NCBI GenBank assembly: GCA_903863375.1
Contig: CAIPBT010000008.1
Coordinates: 1 to 64,000 of the forward strand
Source of the DNA: an uncultured Ferrovum sp.
GTDB taxonomy: Bacteria; Pseudomonadota; Gammaproteobacteria; Burkholderiales; Ferrovaceae
Reading direction: 5' to 3'
Length of the DNA: 64,000 bases
The position numbers and the translations under genes are program-made. Under the pieces are notes generated by a model that saw only the letters and a program-made list of their open reading frames with translations, ran no database searches and had not been told where the DNA came from. Each line of letters opens with the position of its first letter. Positions within the stretch are counted from its first letter, which is position 1. Below, in pieces: positions 11,263 to 20,486 of this stretch.

Positions 11263-11610
11263 TCAGCGCTTCTGCAGGAAGAACACAAACTCTGGTCCGG
11301 CGGTATCGGCAGCCAGCAGCGTGTTGCCGGTCTGCCGCGCGAACGCTTCGAAATCGCGGACTGCGCCGGGGTCGGTGGCCATCACCCGCAGCACCATCCC
11401 GCTGGTCAGGCCGGCCAGCCCCTTCTTGGTTCGCAGGATAGGCAAGGGACAGTTCAGGCCCCGGGTATCCAGTTCCAGATCATGGAGCGGCCAGGCCGGC
11501 ACCTGACCCGATGCCGCGCGAGCGCCCTGATCACGGATGCCTCCGCCGCCGTCCGATCCCGCCACCGGCGCCTTGGTGGCAGGCTCCGTGACTTTGCTCT
11601 GATCATCCAT
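11263..11610 (-). CDS. TusA-family sulfurtransferase/sulfur carrier-like protein
   Basis: LDTRGLNCPLPILRTKKGLAGLTSGMVLRVMATDPGAVRDFEAFARQTGN (CPxP motif). Confidence 0.86.
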   Translation of the reverse strand: MDDQSKVTEPATKAPVAGSDGGGGIRDQGARAASGQVPAWPLHDLELDTRGLNCPLPILRTKKGLAGLTSGMVLRVMATDPGAVRDFEAFARQTGNTLLAADTAGPEFVFFLQKR

Positions 11611-12112
11611 CACTGTGTTCCTCGTTCGCCACCGCCTGCAGGCGTCGGGCCATTTCGGCGCGCAGGTTGCGACGGGCGGCCCCCGCCCGGAAGCGCCGGC
11701 GTTGTTCGTCATTGGCGGGCATCAGCGGCGGGATGGCAACAGGTCGCCGGTCTGGCCCCATGGCCACCATGGTGAAGAAGCAGCTGTTGGTGTGGCGCAG
11801 GGTGCCCCCCTGGATGTCTTCCGTGACCACCTTGATGCCAACCTCCATCGAGGTACGGCCGGTGTGATTGACACTGGCCAGGAACGTCAGCAGTTCGCCC
11901 ACATGCACCGGTTGCAGGAAGGTGACCTGGTCGACCGACAGGGTCACACAATAGCTGCCGGCGTAACGCGCGGCACAGGCATACGCCACCTGATCGAGCA
12001 GCTTGAGGATGGCACCGCCATGCACATTGCCGGAGAAGTTGGCCATGTCCGGCGTCATCAGCACGGTCATTTCCAGCTGATGGGCGCGCAGCCCCAGACT
12101 CTCGCGTGACAC
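11603..12112 (-). CDS. Hotdog-fold acyl-CoA thioesterase (YciA-like)
   Basis: MTPDMANFSGNVHGGAILKLLDQVAYACAARYAGSYCVTLSVDQVTF; start uncertain, ORF open to 12235. Confidence 0.87.
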   Translation of the reverse strand: MSRESLGLRAHQLEMTVLMTPDMANFSGNVHGGAILKLLDQVAYACAARYAGSYCVTLSVDQVTFLQPVHVGELLTFLASVNHTGRTSMEVGIKVVTEDIQGGTLRHTNSCFFTMVAMGPDRRPVAIPPLMPANDEQRRRFRAGAARRNLRAEMARRLQAVANEEHSDG

Positions 12113-12161
12113 GGCTTCCCCACGGCGGGCGAGCGTCACACCGGGATAGCCGGCCACCGGG

Positions 12162-12665
12162 TCAGTCGGCTTGCCAGTGCCCACTGCGCCCCCCCTGCTT
12201 TTCCAGCAGCCGGATGCCCTCCATCCGCATGCCACGGTCGACCGCCTTGCACATGTCGTAAATGGTCAGCAGGCCGACCTGAACGGCCGTCAGGGCCTCC
12301 ATCTCGACGCCGGTCTTGCCGACCGTCTCCGCGCGCACTTCGCAGCGCACGCCACAGGTCTGTGGCGGCACGCTGGCGGGATCGGCATCCTGCAACTGCA
12401 ATACGACATCGACGCGCGTGAGCGGCAGGGGATGGCAGAGCGGGATCAGGTCAGCGGTGCGTTTGCTGGCCATGATGGCCGCCAGACGGGCCACGCCGAG
12501 CACGTCACCCTTGCCGGCCTGTCCGCTCCGGATCATTGCCAGGGTGGCGGGCTGCATGACGATCACCCCCTCGGCCACCGCCACCCGATGGGTGGCGGCC
12601 TTGGCACCGACATCCACCATGTGGGCCTGGCCCTGGGCATCAAAATGTGTGAAGACGTCGCTCAA
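12162..12665 (-). CDS. moaC: Cyclic pyranopterin monophosphate synthase accessory protein MoaC
   Basis: [18 protein letters not shown]...[11 protein letters not shown]...[13 protein letters not shown]...MCKAVDRGM. Confidence 0.95.
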   Translation of the reverse strand: MSDVFTHFDAQGQAHMVDVGAKAATHRVAVAEGVIVMQPATLAMIRSGQAGKGDVLGVARLAAIMASKRTADLIPLCHPLPLTRVDVVLQLQDADPASVPPQTCGVRCEVRAETVGKTGVEMEALTAVQVGLLTIYDMCKAVDRGMRMEGIRLLEKQGGRSGHWQAD

Positions 12666-12755
12666 GCTTCTTTCCTGGAATGGCGCCCCAGGCGCCAGTG
12701 GTAAAGAGTGGTGACAGGCACCTGCCCCTGTCGGCCAACATTGTATGATATCCGC

Positions 12756-14210
12756 ATGAGAAAGCTGCTCACCGCCTTGTTGCTGGCCACGTTGGCATTC
12801 CCGGCCTGTCCGGACGAACTGCCCGAACTGGGAGACACCAGCTCGGCCGCGCTAACGGGCCCGCAGGAGCAGGCGCTTGGCCGCGGCGTGATGCTGGAAA
12901 TCCGCAGCGACCGTGACTACTTCTCTGATCCTTTCACCGCAGATTACCTGAATGGTCTGGGCTACCGTCTGGTCGCCAACGCTGGTGGCGGCGCTCAGGA
13001 ATTCGAATTCTTTGTGGTGCGCGACAGCACCCTCAACGCCTTCGCGCTGCCTGGTGGCTTCATCGGCGTGCACACCGGACTGCTGCTGGCCACGGAAAAC
13101 GAATCCGAACTGGCCTCGGTGCTAGGCCATGAAATTGCGCACGTCACCCAGCACCACATCGCGCGGTCGATCGAGGCCCAATCGCGCAATACCCTGCCGA
13201 TGCTGGCGGCCCTGGCGATCGCCATCCTCGCGGCGCGCAACAGTCCGCAGACCGCCGAGGCCGCTATCGTTGGGTCGCAAGCCGGCATGATCCAGGCGCA
13301 GCTCAACTTCACCCGCGAAAACGAACGGGAGGCCGACCGCCTGGGCATGCAAACGCTGATCAAAAGTGGTTTTGACCCGCACGGCATGGCCACTTTCTTT
13401 GAGCGGCTGCAGAAATACACCCGGTTTTACGAAACCAATGCCCCGGCATTCCTGCGCACCCACCCGCTCACCTACGAACGCATCGCCGACATTGAAAACC
13501 GTCTGCAGGGTCTGCCCTATCGGCCGGTGCCCGACAGTCTGGACTTCCAGCTGATGCGCGCACGCCTGCGCGGCCTGCTGGATGGCCCGCGCGAAGCCGT
13601 GCAGTGGTTTGAATCCCGTGTCGCCGAGGGGGCGGCCGATCCGCTGTCGCCGCCGCAACTCTATGGCCATGCCCTCGCGTTGACGCGCGCCCGCCGCTTT
13701 GCCGAGGCGCGTCAGGAACTGGCGCGACTGCAGCAGAAACTGCCGGATCATCCGCTGGTGCTGCATCTGGCCGCTGTGCTGACCCACGATGAGGGCCATC
13801 CTGTCGAAGCGCTGGCGGCGTGGCGCACCGCCCTGGCGCGTAGCCCGGACAGCCGCGGACTGCACTACGGCTATCTGGAAAACCTGCTTGAGGTGGGGCA
13901 GGCACAGCAGGCCCTGGATTTTGCATCGCAGCGCCTGACCGTGAGCCATAACGACGACCAGCTCTACGAGTTGCAGGCCCGTGCCTATGCCGCACTCGAC
14001 CGGCAGCTGCTGCAGCACCGGGCCCAGGCCGAGGCCTACGTCAACCGCGGCAACATTTCGGCGGCCGTCGACCAGCTGCAGATTGCGCTGAAGAGCAAGG
14101 ACGGCGACTTTTATTCCCTGTCCAGCACGGAAGCGCGACTCAAGGAGCTTCGCGCCATTCTCGACTTTGACCGCCTGCAGCGCGGCGGTCGCCGCAGCCT
14201 GATGCCCTGA
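12756..14210 (+). CDS. Periplasmic M48 metalloprotease with TPR (BepA/YfgC-like)
   Basis: Signal peptide [43 protein letters not shown]-terminal TPR. Confidence 0.88.
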   Translation: MRKLLTALLLATLAFPACPDELPELGDTSSAALTGPQEQALGRGVMLEIRSDRDYFSDPFTADYLNGLGYRLVANAGGGAQEFEFFVVRDSTLNAFALPGGFIGVHTGLLLATENESELASVLGHEIAHVTQHHIARSIEAQSRNTLPMLAALAIAILAARNSPQTAEAAIVGSQAGMIQAQLNFTRENEREADRLGMQTLIKSGFDPHGMATFFERLQKYTRFYETNAPAFLRTHPLTYERIADIENRLQGLPYRPVPDSLDFQLMRARLRGLLDGPREAVQWFESRVAEGAADPLSPPQLYGHALALTRARRFAEARQELARLQQKLPDHPLVLHLAAVLTHDEGHPVEALAAWRTALARSPDSRGLHYGYLENLLEVGQAQQALDFASQRLTVSHNDDQLYELQARAYAALDRQLLQHRAQAEAYVNRGNISAAVDQLQIALKSKDGDFYSLSSTEARLKELRAILDFDRLQRGGRRSLMP

Positions 14211-14322
14211 CGCATGCCAGAACGACCAGGCCACCCCGAAGCAAAGGACACCGCGGAGGGACCGGGCAGGGGCACCAGAACGGCGAGGTCGGCAACCGCC
14301 CACTGCGATCGGATGCTGGCGA

Positions 14323-15255
14323 TCAGGGCTTCGGCGTCAGATCGCGTGTCTCACCACGTAGCGCGTCGAGGGTGGCCAGCAACAGGCCATGCCAAGGTGT
14401 CCACGAGCGTGACCGCAGGCTGCGCACGCCGGCCCGGGCCGACAATGTGAACAGCCGCAGGGCACCAAACAGCCAGGCCTGACCCGGCCCGCGGGCCAGA
14501 CGCCTGGCCAGGCGCCAGTGCGAACGGTTCATGTGATATTCGTAAAACAGCGAGCCGCGTCGGGCGCTGGCGGCGCCGGCATGCCAGACCACGGCCTGGG
14601 CACAGGCCACCACGCGCCGGCCTTGCCGGGCGAGATGCTCCCCCAGCATGACGTCTTCCAGATAAAAGAAAAAATCGGTATCGAAGAGGTCGGGCTGCAC
14701 CAGCGCCGGCGACAACAGCAGACAACAGCCACAGGGCACCTGTACACAGTCCAGTCCATGCGCTTGGGCAAACAGCAGCCCGGTGGCGCGGTGATAGTGA
14801 TGAAACGGGGGCGGTCCGGCCAGGGTCTGCGGGTCGCGCAGGGCCGGAACCACCACGTCCGCCTGCGCAAGCTGCGGCAGTAGGGTGGGCAGGGCGTCCG
14901 CAGCCAACCACGCATCCGAATTGATCAGCAGCACCGGCCGCGGTCCAAGTTCGCGGGCACGCGACAGGCCGAGCGCCACACCAGCGGCGAAGCCAAGATT
15001 GCGCCCCGGATCAAGCCGGTGGATGACGCCTGCCGGTGCCGGACCCGGCGTGGCGCGGCGGCAGGCAGCCTGCAGCGCTTCCAGCTGCTGCCAGGAGGCC
15101 CCGCCGTCGGCGGAATTGTCGACCACCACCACGTCCGGAATCCCGGCAGCACGCAGCGACTGCAGGCAGGTGGCCGTATGCTGCGGTGTGCGGAAATGCA
15201 GCACCAGACCGATCACATCGCCGGGGGTCTGCGGCGCGGAATCAGGCGCGGTCAT
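14323..15255 (-). CDS. Family 2 glycosyltransferase
   Basis: VVVDNSADGG, NLGFAAGVALGLSRARELGP, LLINSDAWL, FDTDFFFYLEDVMLGEHLARQG. Confidence 0.87.
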   Translation of the reverse strand: MTAPDSAPQTPGDVIGLVLHFRTPQHTATCLQSLRAAGIPDVVVVDNSADGGASWQQLEALQAACRRATPGPAPAGVIHRLDPGRNLGFAAGVALGLSRARELGPRPVLLINSDAWLAADALPTLLPQLAQADVVVPALRDPQTLAGPPPFHHYHRATGLLFAQAHGLDCVQVPCGCCLLLSPALVQPDLFDTDFFFYLEDVMLGEHLARQGRRVVACAQAVVWHAGAASARRGSLFYEYHMNRSHWRLARRLARGPGQAWLFGALRLFTLSARAGVRSLRSRSWTPWHGLLLATLDALRGETRDLTPKP

Positions 15256-16309
15256 GGCGACGGGCGGCCGGAAGATCGGGGTTGCGCGTGGTGGCCTGCA
15301 GACGCGCGCTGCGCAGGCCGTCCACGACGCCCAGCACCATCGCACGCAGCTGCTGCCAGCGCTGGGAATCGATGGCGAGTGTCACGGCAATGGTCAGCAA
15401 CAGCTTGGGCACTGCCCAGACTTTCCACACCAGCGGTACATACTCACAGCGCAGCAATCGCACGGCGTTACGAAACAGAAAGCGATGACGTCGGGCGGTG
15501 CGCACCGGCCACAGACGCCAGCCACCCAGCCAGATCCGGCGGCTGGCGACGCCCATGCGATGTTCGAACACCGCAGCCGGCACCCCAAACAACCGATATC
15601 CCTGGGCCTGCAGCCGGAAGGCCCATTCGGTATCGACGTGATCGATGAAAAACGACTCGGCCAGGCCGCCTGCAGCCTGAAAGCGTGCCACGCTCATCAG
15701 CGTGCCGCTGCCATTCAGGTTGGCGCACGACACCGGCGAGGCATCAGGTGCCGGAAACACCCGTGACCAGCGCCAGCCCTGCGGCTGATGAAAGCCATGC
15801 CACATGCCGGTGACTGGGTCCCAGAGGGCCGGACCGACCGCGCCGACCGGCTCACCCGCCGCCATCAGGGTGTTCCAGGCGGACAACAGCCGCGACACAC
15901 TGCCCGGTTTGGGCAGGCTGTCCTGATCCAGCAGCAGCACCCACCCAGCACCCGCTGCCGCCGCACTGGCCACCCCCTGGTTGAGCGCTGCCGCCAAACC
16001 AAGATTCTCGCGATTGCAGATCAACTGAACAGGTGGGGTCTGGATGCCTGGGGTCTGGTCGCCTGGGATTTGGATGCCTGGGATTTGGATGCCTGGGGTT
16101 TGGGGGCCAGGGGTTTGGGGGCCAGGGGTTTGGGGGCCTGGGGTTTGGGGGCCTGGCAGCTCGGTCAGCAACGCGCGCAGGGCTGCACAGGCTTCAGGCG
16201 GGCTGGCATTGTCGACCAGCACCCACAGGCAGTCCGCAGGAAGGCTTTGCCGCTGCGCGCGCAGCAGGGCCAGATCCGGATGGTGGGTCACCGTGATCGC
16301 CGCCAGCAT
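15242..16309 (-). CDS. Family 2 glycosyltransferase (rhamnosyltransferase-like) carrying an internal 15-bp tandem repeat
   Basis: LVDNASPPEAC, NRENLGLAAALNQGV, LLLDQDSLP, ESFFIDHVDTEWAFRLQAQGYRLFGVP. Confidence 0.87.
   Translation of the reverse strand: MLAAITVTHHPDLALLRAQRQSLPADCLWVLVDNASPPEACAALRALLTELPGPQTPGPQTPGPQTPGPQTPGIQIPGIQIPGDQTPGIQTPPVQLICNRENLGLAAALNQGVASAAAAGAGWVLLLDQDSLPKPGSVSRLLSAWNTLMAAGEPVGAVGPALWDPVTGMWHGFHQPQGWRWSRVFPAPDASPVSCANLNGSGTLMSVARFQAAGGLAESFFIDHVDTEWAFRLQAQGYRLFGVPAAVFEHRMGVASRRIWLGGWRLWPVRTARRHRFLFRNAVRLLRCEYVPLVWKVWAVPKLLLTIAVTLAIDSQRWQQLRAMVLGVVDGLRSARLQATTRNPDLPAARRHDRA
16035..16154. repeat. 8 x 15-bp tandem repeat (minisatellite) in coding sequence
   Basis: Units such as ggggtctggatgcct, gggatttggatgcct, ggggtttgggggcca and ggggtttgggggcct; encodes PG[P/I/D]Q[T/I] pentapeptides on the minus strand. 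Confidence 0.95.
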
Positions 16310-16312
16310 CGC

Positions 16313-17488
16313 TTAGATCCGTCGCGAGGACCTGGCCGCCGCCAACACGGCCAGGCAGGCTGCCGTCAACGCCGCACCCCGTGTTAGCCAGGAAAAGCGC
16401 TCGGCATGGGAGCGGCAGGCATCTTCCTGCAGCCGGGGCAGCGCACCCGCCAGCACGGTCTGTACGGCCTGCGCAAAGCCCGCCGCGTCACCCGCCGCCA
16501 CCAGCAGACCAGACTGCCCGGCGGCCACGGCTTCTGGCACGCCACCAACCGCGTATGCCACCGTCGGGCAACCGGCCGCAGCCGCCTCCAGGGCAACCAT
16601 GCCGAATCCCTCCACATCACCGGGCAGGGCCAGCACCGGAAACACCAGCACATCGGCGCTGGCGTAGGCCAGCTGCAGGGTGTCCTCGTCGACATCGCCC
16701 AGCCAGCGCAGGCATCCGGCCAATCCCGCGGCGGCGGCCGCCGCCGTCACGTCGCCCTGCACCCCCTGATCCGTGGCCTGTGCGGCGTTGACGGCCGCGC
16801 CCCCCACCACCAGCAGGGTCAGGCCCGGATGGTGCTCGAGCAGTCGCGGCAGCACTTCGCGCACGAAGGGTTCCAGCCCCTTGCGTCGGGTGAGACGCCC
16901 GACACTCAGCAGGACCGGACCCTGCAGCTGCCAGGTCTGGCAGAACGCTGCCAGTGCCGCGGTGTTCGGCGCAGCGGGCCGACGCACACCGGGGTGGACC
17001 ACCGTGATCCGGTCCGCCGACACGCCGGCCGCCAGCGCGAGCGACCGGGTGTGCGCACTGTTGGTCACCACATGATCCAGTTGCCGGATGGCGGGCACCC
17101 ACACCCGCTGGTAGACCGGATGGTCGGCGACCACATCCAGACCATGCAGATAGGACATCACAGGCACCCGCAGCAGACGCCCAAGCAGCCAGCCGACCGG
17201 CGCCAGCAGGCCACTGCCACACAGGATCAAGTCCGGTGGCTGTTGCCGCCCGGCACGCCAGGCGTCCCACAGGGTCTGCAGCAGAAACCGCGGTAAGGGG
17301 CGATGCGGACGGGCACTGCAACTGGCACCCGGCGGGGCGTGGGCCGCACATCCAGCCGGGCCAAACAGACTGACCGCAAAGGGTCCGTGCAGCTGCTGCA
17401 CCAGTTCCTGCAACAGCCGCTCCATGCCGCCACGCAGGGGAGGAAAGTTTCGGGTCAACACGAACAGTCGTGGCGGACCAGCCTTCAT
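16313..17488 (-). CDS. GT4-type glycosyltransferase (GT-B fold)
   Basis: LTRNFPPLRGGMERLLQEL...LLSVGRLTRRKGLEPFVREVLPRLLEHHPGLTLLVVGG...EGFGMVALEAAAAGCPTVAYAVGGVPE. Confidence 0.92.
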   Translation of the reverse strand: MKAGPPRLFVLTRNFPPLRGGMERLLQELVQQLHGPFAVSLFGPAGCAAHAPPGASCSARPHRPLPRFLLQTLWDAWRAGRQQPPDLILCGSGLLAPVGWLLGRLLRVPVMSYLHGLDVVADHPVYQRVWVPAIRQLDHVVTNSAHTRSLALAAGVSADRITVVHPGVRRPAAPNTAALAAFCQTWQLQGPVLLSVGRLTRRKGLEPFVREVLPRLLEHHPGLTLLVVGGAAVNAAQATDQGVQGDVTAAAAAAGLAGCLRWLGDVDEDTLQLAYASADVLVFPVLALPGDVEGFGMVALEAAAAGCPTVAYAVGGVPEAVAAGQSGLLVAAGDAAGFAQAVQTVLAGALPRLQEDACRSHAERFSWLTRGAALTAACLAVLAAARSSRRI

Positions 17489-18354
17489 CAGCGGTCGGAA
17501 TCGCGATAGTTGAGCGCCGTAATCTGTTCAGACACCAGCCCGATCAGGAACACCAGCAGGGCGTTGATGAACAACAGGGCCGACATGTTGGTGAAGCGGT
17601 GGGTAGTGACAAAGGTGTAGCCATACCAGCCACAACCCGTCAGAAACAGCAGCAGGCTGATCGGCAAAAAAATCTTCAGCGGCGAATGCAGCGTGCCGAT
17701 CTTGAAGATGATCAGCAGAAAACGCGTACCGTCCCGCCAGATGCGCAGGTGACTGCGGCCGATCCGCGGCGGAGCAACGATCGGTTCGTAGGCCACCGGA
17801 TATCCGGCCCGGAAAAAACTCATCGTGATGGTGGTGGGATAGCTGAAGGTGTTTGGCAGCAGGTACAAAAACCGGCGGAAGCGTTCGGCGCGCACCGCGC
17901 GAAACCCGGAGGTGAGGTCTTCGATCGGGCTTTCCACCATCCAGCTGGCCAGACGGTTGTAGAAGCCGTTGGCCAGGGCGCGATGGGCACCGGCCTGGCC
18001 GGCACGTGCCCGCGTACCGACCACCATGTCGAAGCCCTGCTCCAGCCGGGTGAGCAGACGGCCGACATCGGCGGCGCGATGCTGGCCATCACCATCCATG
18101 AACACCAGGATGGCACCACGCGCGGCGCGAGCACCGGTCTTCACGGCGGCGCCGTTGCCAAGGCTGCGTGGATGGGACAGCACCTCCACACCACATTCCT
18201 CGCACAGCAGGCGCGTGTGATCGGTCGAGCCATCATCCACCACCAGGATCTGGGCTGCCGGCCAGTCGGTACGCAGCTGGGGCAACAGGACACGCAAGCC
18301 TGCTGCTTCGTCGCGGGCCGGGATGATGATGCTCAGGGCAGTCGGTGCGCTCAC
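17488..18354 (-). CDS. Polyprenyl-phosphate glycosyltransferase-like GT2 (DPM1/GtrB-like, C-terminal TM pair)
   Basis: SIIIPARDEAAGLRVLL, VVDDGSTDHT, LGNGAAVKTGARAARGAILVFMDGDGQH, GFRAVRAERFRRFLYLLPNTFSYPTT, two C-terminal TM helices. Confidence 0.88.
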   Translation of the reverse strand: MSAPTALSIIIPARDEAAGLRVLLPQLRTDWPAAQILVVDDGSTDHTRLLCEECGVEVLSHPRSLGNGAAVKTGARAARGAILVFMDGDGQHRAADVGRLLTRLEQGFDMVVGTRARAGQAGAHRALANGFYNRLASWMVESPIEDLTSGFRAVRAERFRRFLYLLPNTFSYPTTITMSFFRAGYPVAYEPIVAPPRIGRSHLRIWRDGTRFLLIIFKIGTLHSPLKIFLPISLLLFLTGCGWYGYTFVTTHRFTNMSALLFINALLVFLIGLVSEQITALNYRDSDR

Positions 18355-20486
18355 GGTGGCAATCCCTTCAATGGTAACGATCCGGCACGTCGGATTTCAG
18401 CGGGCTGGTTGTCCGGATGTTTCTCCTGCGGATCCTGTGCGTGGTGCGGTTCCTGCAAGTGATGCACCTCCTGCAGGCGCTGGGCCAGTTCCCCGCAGGT
18501 ATCCTTCCAGTCGTCGCTGACCGGCACCGCACCGGCACACACGGCCTTTACCAGCGGGCCAGCCTGCACGGCATCGTGGGCGTCGAGCAGCCACGTGGCG
18601 GCCAGCAGGCGCGGCAAGGGCGAGGCGGACGAGGCCTGCTGGGCCGCAGCCAGGGCCGCCAGCGCCTGGGGCAGCTGTTGCTGGGCGTGATGCAGGTGGG
18701 CACGGTAAATGCCGAGCAGGGCCCGGTCGGCCGATTTTTGGACCGGCAGTTGCGACAGTCGGTCGAGCAGATCGCTGGTCCAGGGAATCGGCAAGCCACA
18801 GCGTTGCTCCAGCGCGTCGTTGGCGAGGTGCACGAGCTGCTGCACTTCATACGGACTGAGATAGCGCGGCTGCAGCGTGCTGGCTGGCGCCAGACGGCCA
18901 TCATCGAAACTGGCGCGCGCCAGACAGTCGATGTCGAGCCGCTGCAGGGCCGCCCCCAGGCTGTGCTGGCCAGCCAGAAATCCCTGCGCATCACTGAAAT
19001 GGCCGGCATTGGCATAGCTGTTGGCGAACACGGCCGCCAGCCGCGGCGACGTCGGTTCGGCGGCCAGCAGGGATGGATACAGGCGTTCCGCCGATCCCCA
19101 CAGAAAAGCCCGGTTTGCACAAAGCCCGGCCAGCGCCACCAGCAGGCCGATCAACAGCAGCCGGGATGGGGTCCAGCGCAGCAGCCGGGGGGTGCGCCGA
19201 TTGGCGGCAGACCGGGCAAAGGGCCCGGAGTACAACCACAGTCGGGGCGGCAGCAGGCCCCGCCATGGCAGTGCCGCGCAGAACAGGGTCAAGCCCACCG
19301 ACGGGAAATAGTTGCGATGCTCGAACAGCAACTCAAGCGGCAGTGCGGTGGATTCCAGCAGGTGTCCCACCAGGAACACCAGCAGGCCCAGCGCGGCGAG
19401 CGGCGCGCGCCTGCGCAACGCGAACGCCAGCCAGACCAGCAAGGCCACCAGCAGGATGCCCATCAGCGTGGTCTGCGGATGCAGCCAGTCGAGCGACGGG
19501 CGCAGGCCATCATGGAAAAACCCCAGCAACGAGGGCGCAGGCCAGCACCAGGCCAGCACGTAATAGCCGATGGCCCGCCCTTCGGTGAGCAGGCGCTGCG
19601 CCAGCGTGAAGTCCCGAAAGGCGTAGCCCGGCTGCAGCCACGCCAACAACGGGGCGCGCAGCACGGTGAGCGCCAGCACACCTGGCACCATCAGCACCAG
19701 CGCATAGAAACCAGCCACCAGCCGACGGGTGCGGCCGTCGCCAAAGCCGCGCAACACGGTCAGCTCCAAACAGGCGCACAGCGGCAGCAACAGGATGCCG
19801 TTCTCCTTGCTGAACAGGGCCAGTGGCAGGCACACGAGTCCGGTCACGGCCAGCAGCACCCGGCCGCCCAGAGGACGCTGCTGGGCGAGCAGGCGACGGC
19901 CTTCGGTGTAGGCCAGCAGCCCGAGCAACATGAACAGCGTGCTGAGTTCGGTCATGCGTTGCACGGTGTACAGCACGGTGCTGACCTGCATGGGATGCAG
20001 CAGCCAGACAGCGGTCACGCCCCAGGGTGCCAGCCGGACCGCCCAGCCGTCGCCAGACGGGCCACGCGCGCCGCCGGCGTGCGACACCCGGGCATGCTCC
20101 AGACGGCGCAGGGCGCGCAACCAGGCCAGCAGGATCACGCCGCAGGCCAGATGAAGCAGCAGGTTGTCGAATTTCAGGCCGAACGTCAGGTTGTCGAACA
20201 GGCCGCCGAAGGCCTTGCCACCGTGCAGCCACAGGCTGGCCACAAAGCTCGCCATCGCCACTGGCCGGCCACCCGGGCCGGCCTCACTGTGCAGCAGCGG
20301 CGGCAGGGCATGCCAGTCCGGGCGGCCATGGGAAAACGCCTGCAGCAGAGGCCCCAGTTGCGGATCATCGTCCAGCACCAGTGGCCCGGAAAGACCCGGC
20401 GCAAAACAGGCGAAGGTGAGCAGCAGCAGCACCCAGTTCGGCACCAGGCCATGCCGCAGCCAGGGCAGCAGGGGCAACCGGCGCAT
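18351..20486 (-). CDS. Polytopic GT-C/TMTC-like membrane protein with C-terminal soluble repeat region
   Basis: VLDDDPQLG in first loop; LLHPMQVSTVLYTVQRMTELSTLFMLLGLLAYTEGRR; FSKENGILL; ESTALPLELLFEHRNYFPSVG; paralogue of the next gene. Confidence 0.75.
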   Translation of the reverse strand: MRRLPLLPWLRHGLVPNWVLLLLTFACFAPGLSGPLVLDDDPQLGPLLQAFSHGRPDWHALPPLLHSEAGPGGRPVAMASFVASLWLHGGKAFGGLFDNLTFGLKFDNLLLHLACGVILLAWLRALRRLEHARVSHAGGARGPSGDGWAVRLAPWGVTAVWLLHPMQVSTVLYTVQRMTELSTLFMLLGLLAYTEGRRLLAQQRPLGGRVLLAVTGLVCLPLALFSKENGILLLPLCACLELTVLRGFGDGRTRRLVAGFYALVLMVPGVLALTVLRAPLLAWLQPGYAFRDFTLAQRLLTEGRAIGYYVLAWCWPAPSLLGFFHDGLRPSLDWLHPQTTLMGILLVALLVWLAFALRRRAPLAALGLLVFLVGHLLESTALPLELLFEHRNYFPSVGLTLFCAALPWRGLLPPRLWLYSGPFARSAANRRTPRLLRWTPSRLLLIGLLVALAGLCANRAFLWGSAERLYPSLLAAEPTSPRLAAVFANSYANAGHFSDAQGFLAGQHSLGAALQRLDIDCLARASFDDGRLAPASTLQPRYLSPYEVQQLVHLANDALEQRCGLPIPWTSDLLDRLSQLPVQKSADRALLGIYRAHLHHAQQQLPQALAALAAAQQASSASPLPRLLAATWLLDAHDAVQAGPLVKAVCAGAVPVSDDWKDTCGELAQRLQEVHHLQEPHHAQDPQEKHPDNQPAEIRRAGSLPLKGLPP

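Noticed and set aside
16035-16154. CRISPR-like array
   Set aside because: Period is 15 bp with no spacers; it is a coding minisatellite.
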